This document shows, one piece after another, positions 8,369 through 17,213 of a stretch of DNA of 61,948 nucleotides. This DNA comes from Bacteroidales bacterium UBA6207 (GTDB lineage Bacteria > Bacteroidota > Bacteroidia > Bacteroidales > F082). The notes under the pieces are model-generated. The model saw only the letters and a list, made by a program, of their open reading frames with translations. It was not told the DNA's origin and searched no databases. Position 1 is the stretch's first letter, and every line of letters begins with the position of its first letter. Both the position numbers and the translations under genes were made by a program. The DNA lies in NCBI GenBank assembly GCA_002421995.1, contig DISP01000060.1:10945-72892 (forward strand). The letters run 5' to 3'.

Positions 8369-9487
8369 ATGTTTCTGGAGCAACTCAAAATTTCTGATTT
8401 TAAAAACTGTACATCAGCGGAGCTTCATTTTTCCGAAAAAATCAATTGTTTTATCGGCAACAACGGGGCCGGAAAAACCAATCTGCTCGATGCAATCTAT
8501 TACCTGTCGTTCTGCAAAAGCTATTTCAATCTGCTCGATCAGCAAAACATACGGCATGGCTGCGAAGTTTTTGCACTTCATGGGTTGTATCTGCGCAACG
8601 GCGAACATGATCTGGTGAGTTGTGTGCAGCGTAAAGCACACAAGAAATCATTTAAATTCAACAAAAAAGAGTATGAGCGGCTTGCAGATCATATCGGCAA
8701 ACTGCCGCTTGTGATGATTTCGCCTTATGACCGTGACCTAATCAACGAGGGCAGTGATTTGCGGCGCAAGTTTATTGATGGTGTCCTCTCACAGTTCGAC
8801 CCGGTGTATCTTGATAAGTTGCTTCAATACAACCAGATAATCCTTCAGCGAAACACCTTACTCAGACAATTTGCCGAAACAGGCCGTTATGATCCGGCAT
8901 TACTCGACCTCTGGGATGCACAACTATCCCCTCTTGGCCATGCTATCTTCGAAAAACGCAAAGCCTTCCTCGAAACCTTCGTACCCATCTTCAGGCATTA
9001 TTATACCCGCGTGGCCGACTCCTCCGAAGATGTTGATATACAGTATGAAAGCAGTCTTTCAACTAACAATCTTTATGAAAGTCTGAAACGAACGACTGAC
9101 CGCGACCGGCAACTTAAGTTCACAACCTACGGAATACATAAAGACGAACTTAACTTTCTGATTTCCGGATACCCGCTGAAAAAATTCGGATCGCAGGGGC
9201 AGCAAAAATCCTTTGTTATTGCAGTGAAGCTAGCCCAGTTCGACTTCATGCGAAACATCATGGGCTACAAACCCATTTTGCTGCTCGACGACATTTTCGA
9301 TAAACTCGATGACAAGCGTGTGAGTAGCATCATCCAACTCACCGGACATGACAATTTTGGTCAGGTTTTCATCACCGACACCCAGGAGCAACGCATTAGC
9401 AGGCTCTTTCACGAAACCAGTATTGATCATCGGATTTTTCATGTGATGAAGGGCGCAGTTACCCAAACCGAAGCCGAAAAGCAATGA
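8369..9487 (+). CDS. recF: DNA replication and repair protein RecF
   Basis: A 372-residue SMC-like ATPase that acts with RecO and RecR to load RecA at single-stranded gaps. It has the Walker A motif GNNGAGKTN near residue 30, an ABC-type signature region (KKFGSQGQQKS) near residue 275, and Walker B ILLLDDIFDKLD near residue 305. The start follows GGAAGGATT, one of the better ribosome-binding sites in the window. Its last four bases overlap dciA, so the two form one operon. Confidence 0.95.
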   Translation: MFLEQLKISDFKNCTSAELHFSEKINCFIGNNGAGKTNLLDAIYYLSFCKSYFNLLDQQNIRHGCEVFALHGLYLRNGEHDLVSCVQRKAHKKSFKFNKKEYERLADHIGKLPLVMISPYDRDLINEGSDLRRKFIDGVLSQFDPVYLDKLLQYNQIILQRNTLLRQFAETGRYDPALLDLWDAQLSPLGHAIFEKRKAFLETFVPIFRHYYTRVADSSEDVDIQYESSLSTNNLYESLKRTTDRDRQLKFTTYGIHKDELNFLISGYPLKKFGSQGQQKSFVIAVKLAQFDFMRNIMGYKPILLLDDIFDKLDDKRVSSIIQLTGHDNFGQVFITDTQEQRISRLFHETSIDHRIFHVMKGAVTQTEAEKQ

Positions 9488-9774
9488 AAGACCATAATCA
9501 CCAGTCGCTTGGGCAAGCCATCGAAGAAGTGTTGAAAACCTACAACCTTCAGGATAAAATTGACGGAATTAGAATTATTCAGGCCTGGGAAAGTGTTGTT
9601 GGAAAGATGATTGCCAATCACACAACAGATCTCTACGTTCAACGACAAACACTTTTTGTTTTTCTCGATTCCCCGGCCATACGTCACGAGCTAAGTTTTG
9701 CACGTAACCAACTCATCGTTAATCTCAATAATGTAGTCGGAAAAGAGATTATCAACGAAATAGTATTGCGCTAA
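9484..9774 (+). CDS. DUF721 / DciA-like replication protein
   Basis: A 96-residue protein of the DUF721 family, matching the KH-like part of DciA, which helps load the replicative helicase in bacteria that lack DnaC. Features are the N-terminal LGQAIEEVLKTYNLQDKIDGIRIIQAWESVVG and a core with TDLYVQRQTLFVFLDSPAIR (each cited as the family pattern, shortened: IIQAWESVVG and LFVFLDSPAIR). It overlaps recF by ATGA and would be translated with it. Confidence 0.82.
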   Translation: MKDHNHQSLGQAIEEVLKTYNLQDKIDGIRIIQAWESVVGKMIANHTTDLYVQRQTLFVFLDSPAIRHELSFARNQLIVNLNNVVGKEIINEIVLR

Positions 9775-9877
9775 AGTTCATGTACAGGATTTGTCGCAAA
9801 GTGCATCACCAATCGTAAACCAAGACCTGAACGGCACCCTTGCAGTAAATGAAATTTAGAAAGTGATAAGTATTTTA

Positions 9878-9908
9878 TTTACTTTCCTAAATTTCTTACT
9901 TATCTTTG
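9878..9908 (+). promoter_or_regulatory. Candidate distal promoter of the PAS-kinase operon
   Basis: TTTA at 9878-9881, 19 bases, then TATCTTTG at 9901-9908. The -33 box lies in the loop and right arm of an AT-rich inverted repeat, so a bound protein could block it. The leader to the kinase start would be about 270 bases. Confidence 0.5.
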
Positions 9909-10025
9909 ATGCGCTACCTTTCCTTTCCATCACAAATGGCTGTTCGGCTATTTTATTTGTTTCATTGCTCATATCAGTAAGTAAAACAACTTATATGTAC
10001 ATAAATACTTACGTATTTTAATGTA

Positions 10026-10056
10026 TTGCATACAAGTTTAAGCCTCGGTAGTTTTG
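10026..10056 (+). promoter_or_regulatory. Candidate proximal promoter of the PAS-kinase operon
   Basis: TTGC at 10026-10029, 19 bases, then TAGTTTTG at 10049-10056, giving a leader of about 120 bases. The upstream box sits in the GTAT/ATAC dyad at 10023-10033. Confidence 0.45.
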
Positions 10057-10114
10057 CTCACTGAAATAATTTGATTTCTGATCAAAGAAATAAGAAACAT
10101 AAAATCGAAAAAAA

Positions 10115-10207
10115 ATGTCTTTAAGTTCCAATGAATGCTTCGAAAGAATGCTTCAAAAAAAACGATCTAAAAACATAATTCGATGCAAAAGCAGCAGTCC
10201 AAAATAA
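10115..10207 (+). CDS. Possible 30-residue leader peptide overlapping the PAS-kinase start
   Basis: ATG at 10115 opens a 30-codon frame (begins MSLSSNECFERML) that stops at 10205-10207. The stop overlaps an in-frame ATG of the kinase gene at 10207 (TAATG), a layout seen in translationally coupled leaders. It also spans the GAATGCTTC repeats. No homology is recognised and the codon content is not persuasive, so this is a weak call that could be chance. Confidence 0.2.
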   Translation: MSLSSNECFERMLQKKRSKNIIRCKSSSPK

Positions 10208-13200
10208 TGAACAGACCTACGCAGCAATTAATACAGGCTTTTCCGGTAGCAGCTTTTTTGCTTGAAAACAAGAACATGAAGCTAGGCTACTATAATGAAC
10301 ACTTTTCTAAACTGGCAGGCATTGAATCCAACCTGTTTACGGATATTGAAATGAGCAACTTTGTTTCAAAAGATTCGTTTGCAGGCCTTCATATACTCAC
10401 CGAATCGGGATTTTCCGCAAATGAAGCAGAGATTGATATCGAATTTTTGAATCCCGATAACATTAACAAGCAGGCCACATTCGTTGTCAATGAACTTGAT
10501 TTTGAAGGAGATCAATATTTTTTATTTGTTGAGTCGAAAGAAAACAATAATGTCAAAGAACACGAACGCTTGCTGTCAATCATTGACACACAACAGGATA
10601 TCATTTTCAGATTCACACCCGACACCCGACTTATTTTTGTAAACGACGCCTATTGCAATTTTTTTCGTGTAACGAGGAAAGAAATGCTGGGTAAAAGTTT
10701 TTTGGATCTTGTGCAAAAAAGTGAGCACCATCGCATAAATATCCATATTGAATCGCTTCTTAAGAATAAACTACCTGTAAGCTACGAGTATAAAGAAAGC
10801 TTTGCTGCCGGAAATCACATTTGGTGGGAATGGAGCGACTACCCTATCCTCGATGGCGATGGTAATGTGATTGAAATTCAAACCGTTGGAAGAGATATTT
10901 CCCGACGAAAAACAATTGAGGGACAGTTAGAGAAAAGCGAAAAAACCAATTCGCACATCCTTAAAACACTGCCTGACCTTGTGTTCAGAATCGCCAAAGA
11001 TGGCACCTATCTCGAAACATATTCTGATGATGAATCCAGGTTTTATATTCAGCCAGAGGTTTTTCTCGGGAAGAAAATAGAAGAAACCTTACCAACGGAA
11101 ATTGCACAACTTTCAATGACTGCGATTCAGAAAGCATTGACAAGCAACCAAATTGTGACGTATGAATACGTACTTATAGTAAAAGGACAACAGCAGTATT
11201 TTGAAAACAGGATTCTGCCTGTATCGGATGACGAAGTCCTATCGGTGATCAGAGAGGTGACTGCTGCCAAAAAATCGGAAATTGCTATCAGAAACAACGA
11301 AAGATACCTGCGCAAATTGCTGACGCTGCTTAACGGTGCTCTGACATTAAAAAACCACACCGAGTTGCTTGCCTACATCGTTCAGCAAACCAAGGAATTG
11401 TTTCAAGCCGACAACTGTTTTATTACAAGATGGGACGAGCACAACAGGACTACCATCCCCATGCTGACTGATGAAGCCGGATTTAATCCTGTTATTAACA
11501 CTTGGAAGGCCGGGGAGCAAACGCTTACTGCATCACTGATGGATGAAGGACAAGCTATTACGGTTGAAAACGTGATGGAAAGTCCTTATATAAGCCAATC
11601 AGCAGCATCTGCCTACATAGACAAATCGTTGTTGGGCATCCCACTGATTAGCAACGAATCAAAATACGGAGGCTTGATCATTGGCTACAGTCAGCCACAT
11701 GAATTCACCATTACCGAGCTCGAACGTGCCAACCTGGCATCAGGAATTTTATCACTCTTGTTAAGCAACAACACTCTTTTCAATGAGTTGCGCGAAAGTG
11801 AGAAGCTCATGCGTTCATTCATTGAACAAGCTCCTGTGGGTGTGATGGCTGTTGATGCAAAGGGAAATTATATTCTGTCCAACGCGGCCGCCAATGAGCT
11901 TTTTGGTTATTCCGAAGAAGAAATCCTGCAAAAAACAATCATCGATATCGTACATGAAGATTATGTTGATGTGGCCAAGGCACATTTTGAAAAACTCTCA
12001 GAAGAAAAACCATCTGCTACACAAGCAATGTTGCGGAGAAAAAACGGCTCAACGTTCTGGGCATCGGTGCATGGAATAAAGATCAACGACAATCTTCTTA
12101 TCGCCTTTCATATTGATATCACCGAAATTTTAGAGTCGCGGCAGAAACTGGCACATGAAAAAGCCCTTCTTTCGGGTTTGCTGAAATCCATTCCAGATAT
12201 GGTCTATTACAAAGACCTCGAAGGGAGATACATCGGTTGCAATGAAGAATTGGAGCGTTTGACCGGTCTTCCCGAAGACCAGATCATCGGAAAAAAAGAC
12301 ATCGAAATACTTCCACTTCAAGTAGCAATAATTTGTCAGCAGCAGGACGAAAGCGTGATCCGAAACGAAAAAAGTGAAATTTTTGAAGAGGAATTTACTA
12401 CGAAGGATGGATTAACAATCCCTCTAGAGACCTTAAAAGCTCCTTTCTACAGCCTTGAGGGAGAGCTTATTGGAATTGTAGCACTAAGCAGAGACGTCTC
12501 ACTCAGGAAAGCCCAGGAAACAGAAATCAAGAAAAATCACAACCTGCTACGAAACCTCACATTAAACCTGCCGGGTGTTTTGTTTCAGTTTCATTTCAAG
12601 CCCAACGGCGATTTTGATTTCCCTTATCTGAGTGAACGTGTCCCGGAATTTTTTAACCATTCTGCTGACGAAATCCGCAAGCGACCACGTCTGCTGTTCA
12701 GAGCTATCCATTCTGATGACATCTCAGATGTGAAAAAAAGTATCAGAAAGGCATTTCGACAGGACATCCCCTGGGAAACCGACTTTCGTATTGTGCATCC
12801 TGAAAAAGGCGTGAGGTGGATGCGCGGTAGCTCAAGCACACAGGTTTTATCCGATGGCAGAGTAATCTGGCATGGCTATTTGACCGATGTTACCGACAAA
12901 AAAGAGATTACCGAACAACTGAAACAAAGCGAAGAAAGGTTACAATCCATCTTTAATCACTTGCATGAAGTGATTTGGTCTGTCGAAATGCCTGAAAACC
13001 AATATGGTTTTATCAGCCCATCCTGTGAAAGATTGTTTGGCTATACGCAACAGGAGATTCTGAACAGGCCTCAATTGCAGTTTGAGATGGTGCATCCGGA
13101 TGATGAAATAATTTTCCAGTCTGGAAATCAAAACCTAGCTGACGTCGAAGGTGGTAGTGTTGAATACCGCATTATCACCAAATCAGGTGAGATAAAATGG

Positions 13201-16104
13201 GTGCACGAACGAACTCGTGTAATCAAAGATGAAAGTGGCTCGGTTGTTAGAATCGAAGGCATTTTGACTGATATCAGCGACCGAAAACACAGCGAATTGG
13301 TTCTCAAACAAAGTGAAGAAAGGTTCGACCTGGCTCTTTCATTCACTGAAGCCGGACTCTGGGATTGGAACATCGAAACTGGTTATGTGTATTATTCAGA
13401 TACTTGGAAAAAACTTTTGGGTTTCGAACCTGATGAAATACAAAACAACTTCGAAGAATGGCGCAAGCGCTGGCATCCCGATGACGAAGCAATGGTGAAC
13501 AGGGCTATCAACGAATACCTAAACAAGCTCACCGATAAGTATGAAGTTGAATATAGGATCAAAACCAAATCAGGCGACTGGAAGTGGGTTGTTACGAAAG
13601 GAAAAATCATCTTCGATGCACAGGACAAACCTATTCGGTGGATTGGAACCAACAGCGATATAAGTCTCCGCAAGGAGCTGGAGCAAGACCTCCGCTTTAC
13701 AACTGCCATGCAGGAAATTCTGATGAATATGGCAGGCAACATGATCAACCTCCCTGTCGAAAAACTCGATGAAGCTATACAGGATTCCCTTGCATTGGTT
13801 GGCGAGTTTGCCGAAACTGACAGAGCCTACCTGTTTTCCTATGATTTTGTGAACATGACGGCTTCTAACACCCATGAATGGTGCAACAAAGGCATTGAAC
13901 CTCAGATAGAATACCTGCAAAATGGTTCGATTGAGGACATTCCCGACTGGATTGCGGCGCATAAAAAAAACGAGGTTATGGTGGTTGATGATGTTTCATT
14001 ACTTGAGCCGGGCTCGGGATTACGTAATATTTTAGAACCTCAGGATATCAAATCACTGATCGCTGTACCATTGCGATCAGGCGATCAACTTATTGGTTTT
14101 CTTGGCTTTGACTCTGTAAGATCGCTCAAGAAATGGAAAGCAACAGAAATCATCCTGCTGCGTTTTATGGCTGAAATATTTGTAAATGCCAAGGAAAGAA
14201 TCCACAACGAAAAAGCACTTATTGAGAGTGAAGGCAATCTGAAACTCGCTACCGAGGCCTCGGGCACAGGCATTTGGACAGCTGACTTTAAAACCGATCA
14301 GGTAAAATTCAACACAATCTTTGCGAAACTGGCACACTTACCGGCCGACCAAACATCTGCTCAGATTGATCAGATATTCACACACATACACCCCGGCGAC
14401 TTTGACTGGTTCTTCGATGAGGTGCAAAAGGTGAGTCAGGGAAAGGAAGATAACTTTCAGATTGAAATGAGAATAAACAACCCTGATGCATCTTTCTGGT
14501 GGGGACAGGTGAGTGGCAGTGTGGTTGAATACGACAGCGAAGGTTTTCCGGTTAAGGTGTCGGGCACTCTGAACGATATTACCGAAAGAAAGCTTATCGA
14601 AATAGCCCTGACAGAAAGTGAAGAACGATTTAAAAGCATATACAATAACAGTGCTATCGGGCTTTACAGAACGAGTCTCAAAGGCGAAATCCTGATGGCA
14701 AATCCTGCTATCGCAAAACTGCTTGGTTTTCAAAATAAAGCTGACTTCGCAAATCTTAACGTCATTACCGATGGCTTTTTGCAGGAAGAAACACGTCAGA
14801 ATTTTTTATCAGACCTATTGGATCAAGGCGAAGTGACTGGAAGAGAGTCTGTTTGGAAAACGAAAACAGGTAAGAAAATCATCGTTAAGGAAAATGCAAG
14901 ATTGGTAAGAGACGTTGACGGCAAAGCTATCTATATTGATGGCTCTGTGCTGGACATCTCCGACCTTAAAAATGCTGAAGAAAGCCTCAAAGTCAGCGAA
15001 GAGAAATTCAGACAACTGGCAGAAAATATTGACGATATCATTTGGCTCAGAGATGCAGAAACTTTCGAAACCATTTATGTAAATCCTGCTTTTGACCGTT
15101 TCACAAGCCTTTCGGGGAATGAATTTGGCAAAGATCCTTCAACTATCCGAAAACTAATTCATCCGGAAGATAAGGAAGGGATAATCACAAAATTCGGACA
15201 ACAAAACCTTGCTTTAGAGGATTACGACGGAGAGTTTAGACTCATTATTGATGGCAACACAAAGTGGGTCAGAACGCGCACCAAAGTCATCAGGGACGAT
15301 GCCGGAAAAGCGTTGCGCATTGTCGGGATCGGGTCGGATGTGACGCGATTGAAGCAGGCTGAGGCATCGCTGCGCGAAACTCTCGAAACAGAAAAACAAC
15401 TGGGTATGCTCAAATCGCGTTTTGTTTCCATGGCTTCACATGAGTTTCGCACCCCTTTGGCAACCATTCAGGCAACCACAGAAACCCTCCAAGCCTATCA
15501 TGCACAATTGTCGGAAGATCAGTTAAAAAAACGTCTCGAGAAAATTTTATCCCAAATAGATCACCTCAAAAGTGTTATGGACGATGTGCTCAACCTGTCG
15601 AAAATACAGGAAGGTAAACTGGGTATGAATCCACAAAAAGGTGAATTAGTGTCATTTATAATCGAAATAATCGAAGAGTTTCAAGCTTTCCCAAGCATGA
15701 AACATACGATTCGTTTTGAGACGAATAAAAACGAATTATGGCATTGCTTCGACCCAAAGCTTATGCGACAAGTTTTCAACAACCTCATTTCGAACGCAAT
15801 AAAATATTCACCACCTGAAAACGATATATTAATCAATCTTCTTTCGGAAAACGAAAGTATTTCAGTTGAATTTCTCGACGGCGGCATCGGAATACCTGAT
15901 ACAGAAATCAAACATCTTTTCGATCCGTTTTTCAGAGCCAAAAACGCTACAAATATTCAGGGAACAGGTCTTGGTTTGACGATTACAAAACAGGCCATCG
16001 AGTTACATAGCGGCACAATAGCTGTTGAATCAAGGCAAAACCTAGGGACAAAAATTATATGTCGCTTTCCAAAAACTATAAACTGCACAGAAGACTCAAA
16101 ATAA
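10183..16104 (+). CDS. Giant soluble multi-PAS/GAF sensor histidine kinase
   Basis: A 1973-residue protein with no signal peptide or membrane helix, hence cytoplasmic. Reading through it I count a degenerate PAS (about 10-115), two PAS (125-370), a GAF (375-535), five PAS (540-1170), a second GAF (1175-1340), three PAS (1345-1715), then HisKA with phospho-acceptor His1753 in SMASHEFRTPL and a HATPase domain with an intact G1 box (LDGGIGIPD) and GTGLGLTI. Many modules end with the usual DIS/DVT-x-RK boundary. It probably integrates several small-molecule, redox or light signals and feeds the REC proteins encoded next, six bases downstream. An alternative start is ATG 10207. The input ligands cannot be deduced. 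Confidence 0.93.
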   Translation: MQKQQSKIMNRPTQQLIQAFPVAAFLLENKNMKLGYYNEHFSKLAGIESNLFTDIEMSNFVSKDSFAGLHILTESGFSANEAEIDIEFLNPDNINKQATFVVNELDFEGDQYFLFVESKENNNVKEHERLLSIIDTQQDIIFRFTPDTRLIFVNDAYCNFFRVTRKEMLGKSFLDLVQKSEHHRINIHIESLLKNKLPVSYEYKESFAAGNHIWWEWSDYPILDGDGNVIEIQTVGRDISRRKTIEGQLEKSEKTNSHILKTLPDLVFRIAKDGTYLETYSDDESRFYIQPEVFLGKKIEETLPTEIAQLSMTAIQKALTSNQIVTYEYVLIVKGQQQYFENRILPVSDDEVLSVIREVTAAKKSEIAIRNNERYLRKLLTLLNGALTLKNHTELLAYIVQQTKELFQADNCFITRWDEHNRTTIPMLTDEAGFNPVINTWKAGEQTLTASLMDEGQAITVENVMESPYISQSAASAYIDKSLLGIPLISNESKYGGLIIGYSQPHEFTITELERANLASGILSLLLSNNTLFNELRESEKLMRSFIEQAPVGVMAVDAKGNYILSNAAANELFGYSEEEILQKTIIDIVHEDYVDVAKAHFEKLSEEKPSATQAMLRRKNGSTFWASVHGIKINDNLLIAFHIDITEILESRQKLAHEKALLSGLLKSIPDMVYYKDLEGRYIGCNEELERLTGLPEDQIIGKKDIEILPLQVAIICQQQDESVIRNEKSEIFEEEFTTKDGLTIPLETLKAPFYSLEGELIGIVALSRDVSLRKAQETEIKKNHNLLRNLTLNLPGVLFQFHFKPNGDFDFPYLSERVPEFFNHSADEIRKRPRLLFRAIHSDDISDVKKSIRKAFRQDIPWETDFRIVHPEKGVRWMRGSSSTQVLSDGRVIWHGYLTDVTDKKEITEQLKQSEERLQSIFNHLHEVIWSVEMPENQYGFISPSCERLFGYTQQEILNRPQLQFEMVHPDDEIIFQSGNQNLADVEGGSVEYRIITKSGEIKWVHERTRVIKDESGSVVRIEGILTDISDRKHSELVLKQSEERFDLALSFTEAGLWDWNIETGYVYYSDTWKKLLGFEPDEIQNNFEEWRKRWHPDDEAMVNRAINEYLNKLTDKYEVEYRIKTKSGDWKWVVTKGKIIFDAQDKPIRWIGTNSDISLRKELEQDLRFTTAMQEILMNMAGNMINLPVEKLDEAIQDSLALVGEFAETDRAYLFSYDFVNMTASNTHEWCNKGIEPQIEYLQNGSIEDIPDWIAAHKKNEVMVVDDVSLLEPGSGLRNILEPQDIKSLIAVPLRSGDQLIGFLGFDSVRSLKKWKATEIILLRFMAEIFVNAKERIHNEKALIESEGNLKLATEASGTGIWTADFKTDQVKFNTIFAKLAHLPADQTSAQIDQIFTHIHPGDFDWFFDEVQKVSQGKEDNFQIEMRINNPDASFWWGQVSGSVVEYDSEGFPVKVSGTLNDITERKLIEIALTESEERFKSIYNNSAIGLYRTSLKGEILMANPAIAKLLGFQNKADFANLNVITDGFLQEETRQNFLSDLLDQGEVTGRESVWKTKTGKKIIVKENARLVRDVDGKAIYIDGSVLDISDLKNAEESLKVSEEKFRQLAENIDDIIWLRDAETFETIYVNPAFDRFTSLSGNEFGKDPSTIRKLIHPEDKEGIITKFGQQNLALEDYDGEFRLIIDGNTKWVRTRTKVIRDDAGKALRIVGIGSDVTRLKQAEASLRETLETEKQLGMLKSRFVSMASHEFRTPLATIQATTETLQAYHAQLSEDQLKKRLEKILSQIDHLKSVMDDVLNLSKIQEGKLGMNPQKGELVSFIIEIIEEFQAFPSMKHTIRFETNKNELWHCFDPKLMRQVFNNLISNAIKYSPPENDILINLLSENESISVEFLDGGIGIPDTEIKHLFDPFFRAKNATNIQGTGLGLTITKQAIELHSGTIAVESRQNLGTKIICRFPKTINCTEDSK

Positions 16105-16110
16105 TCCACT

Positions 16111-17199
16111 ATGAAAAAAATACTTGTTATAGAAGACGAAGCCGCTCTTAGGGAAGAGATCGTAACCTGGCTTTTAATGGAAGGATTCCAAGTAATAGAA
16201 GCTGAGAATGGACGAAAAGGCCTTGAACTGGCTTTGGAAGCCAATCCTGATATCATTCTCAGCGATATTATGATGCCAGAAATGACTGGCAATGAAGTAC
16301 TTAATTTTCTGATGCAGAAAACTGGTTTCGATATACCTTTCCTTTTCATGTCGGCACTCGCCGAACGCGAAAACATTCGTGAAGGAATGAAACTTGGTGC
16401 TGATGACTACATTACAAAACCCTTTAACAGGACAGAATTACTCAGTTCGCTCCAAACACGCTTAAAAAAACACGAAAAAAACCTTGAGATCAAAAACCTC
16501 GCACTAAATGAATTGCGCAATCAGATCATGATGCACCTGCCGCACGAATTGCGCACTCCTCTTAACAGTATCATTGGCTTTGGAAGCATGCTTTCGGCTA
16601 TGCCGGAGCACTTTAGCCCTGTTGAAATTGCCGAATTTGGAACCCATATCGAAAAAGGCGGTCAAAGATTACATCGCCTCATCGAAAACTACCTCATCTA
16701 TGTACAGTTGGCACTCAATAAGATGAACCTAAGCCAAACAATGCATGGAGAATATGTCGAAATGATGGCTAATGAGGTGATTTACAACCTTGTAAAGTCA
16801 CACAAATACAAGAATCCACTGAAGCTCGAGATGCAGGCTACTTCATATCAGTTGATCCTGACAGAGGAGATATTCAGAAAAATAGTGTATAAACTCTCTG
16901 ATAACGCATTCAAATTTTCTGATCCCGGCTCTGAAATTCAAATTTCCGGTAAAGTTGCGAACGACACATATTTAATTACTTTTGTTAATCACGGTAGGGG
17001 TATGACTAAAGATCAAATTGAGAAAATTGGTGCATATATGCAGTTCGACCGTAATTACTATGAACAGCAGGGCACAGGATTTGGGTTGGTTATTGCACAA
17101 AAGATGGTTGAATCGTGCGGCGGAACCTTCGCTATTGAATGTGTACCAAACTCCACGATCACTGTAAAATGCACCTTCAGGCTCGATAAAAACAATTAA
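16111..17199 (+). CDS. Response regulator-histidine kinase fusion (REC-HisKA-HATPase)
   Basis: A 362-residue protein with an N-terminal receiver domain (phospho-acceptor Asp52 in LSDIMMPEMTG, Lys103 in ITKPF), then HisKA with His145 in LPHELRTPL and a HATPase-like domain. REC comes first, opposite to a classical hybrid kinase, so it may accept phosphate from the upstream PAS kinase. The ATP-binding G1 box reads VNHGRGM instead of the usual DNGxGI, so the adenine-binding Asp is Asn; GTGFGLVIA is retained. ATP binding may therefore be weak, and the protein could be a phosphotransfer or scaffold protein. It lies within the signalling operon. Confidence 0.9.
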   Translation: MKKILVIEDEAALREEIVTWLLMEGFQVIEAENGRKGLELALEANPDIILSDIMMPEMTGNEVLNFLMQKTGFDIPFLFMSALAERENIREGMKLGADDYITKPFNRTELLSSLQTRLKKHEKNLEIKNLALNELRNQIMMHLPHELRTPLNSIIGFGSMLSAMPEHFSPVEIAEFGTHIEKGGQRLHRLIENYLIYVQLALNKMNLSQTMHGEYVEMMANEVIYNLVKSHKYKNPLKLEMQATSYQLILTEEIFRKIVYKLSDNAFKFSDPGSEIQISGKVANDTYLITFVNHGRGMTKDQIEKIGAYMQFDRNYYEQQGTGFGLVIAQKMVESCGGTFAIECVPNSTITVKCTFRLDKNN

Positions 17200-17213
17200 T
17201 CTCTGTTGCAGGC

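Larger units (their letters stand above)
9775..10182 (+). promoter_or_regulatory. Regulatory region of the signalling operon, rich in dyads
   Basis: This 408-base stretch has no long gene. It contains a bulged 14-bp inverted repeat (9851-9864 with 9881-9895), an alternative dyad (9865-9872 with 9897-9904), a palindrome TATGTACATA (9994-10003), an AAATAC/GTATTT dyad (10003-10018), a GTAT/ATAC dyad (10023-10033) and two promoter-like sites. GAATGCTTC is repeated at 10133 and 10146. A 30-codon frame runs from 10115 to 10207. Confidence 0.5.
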
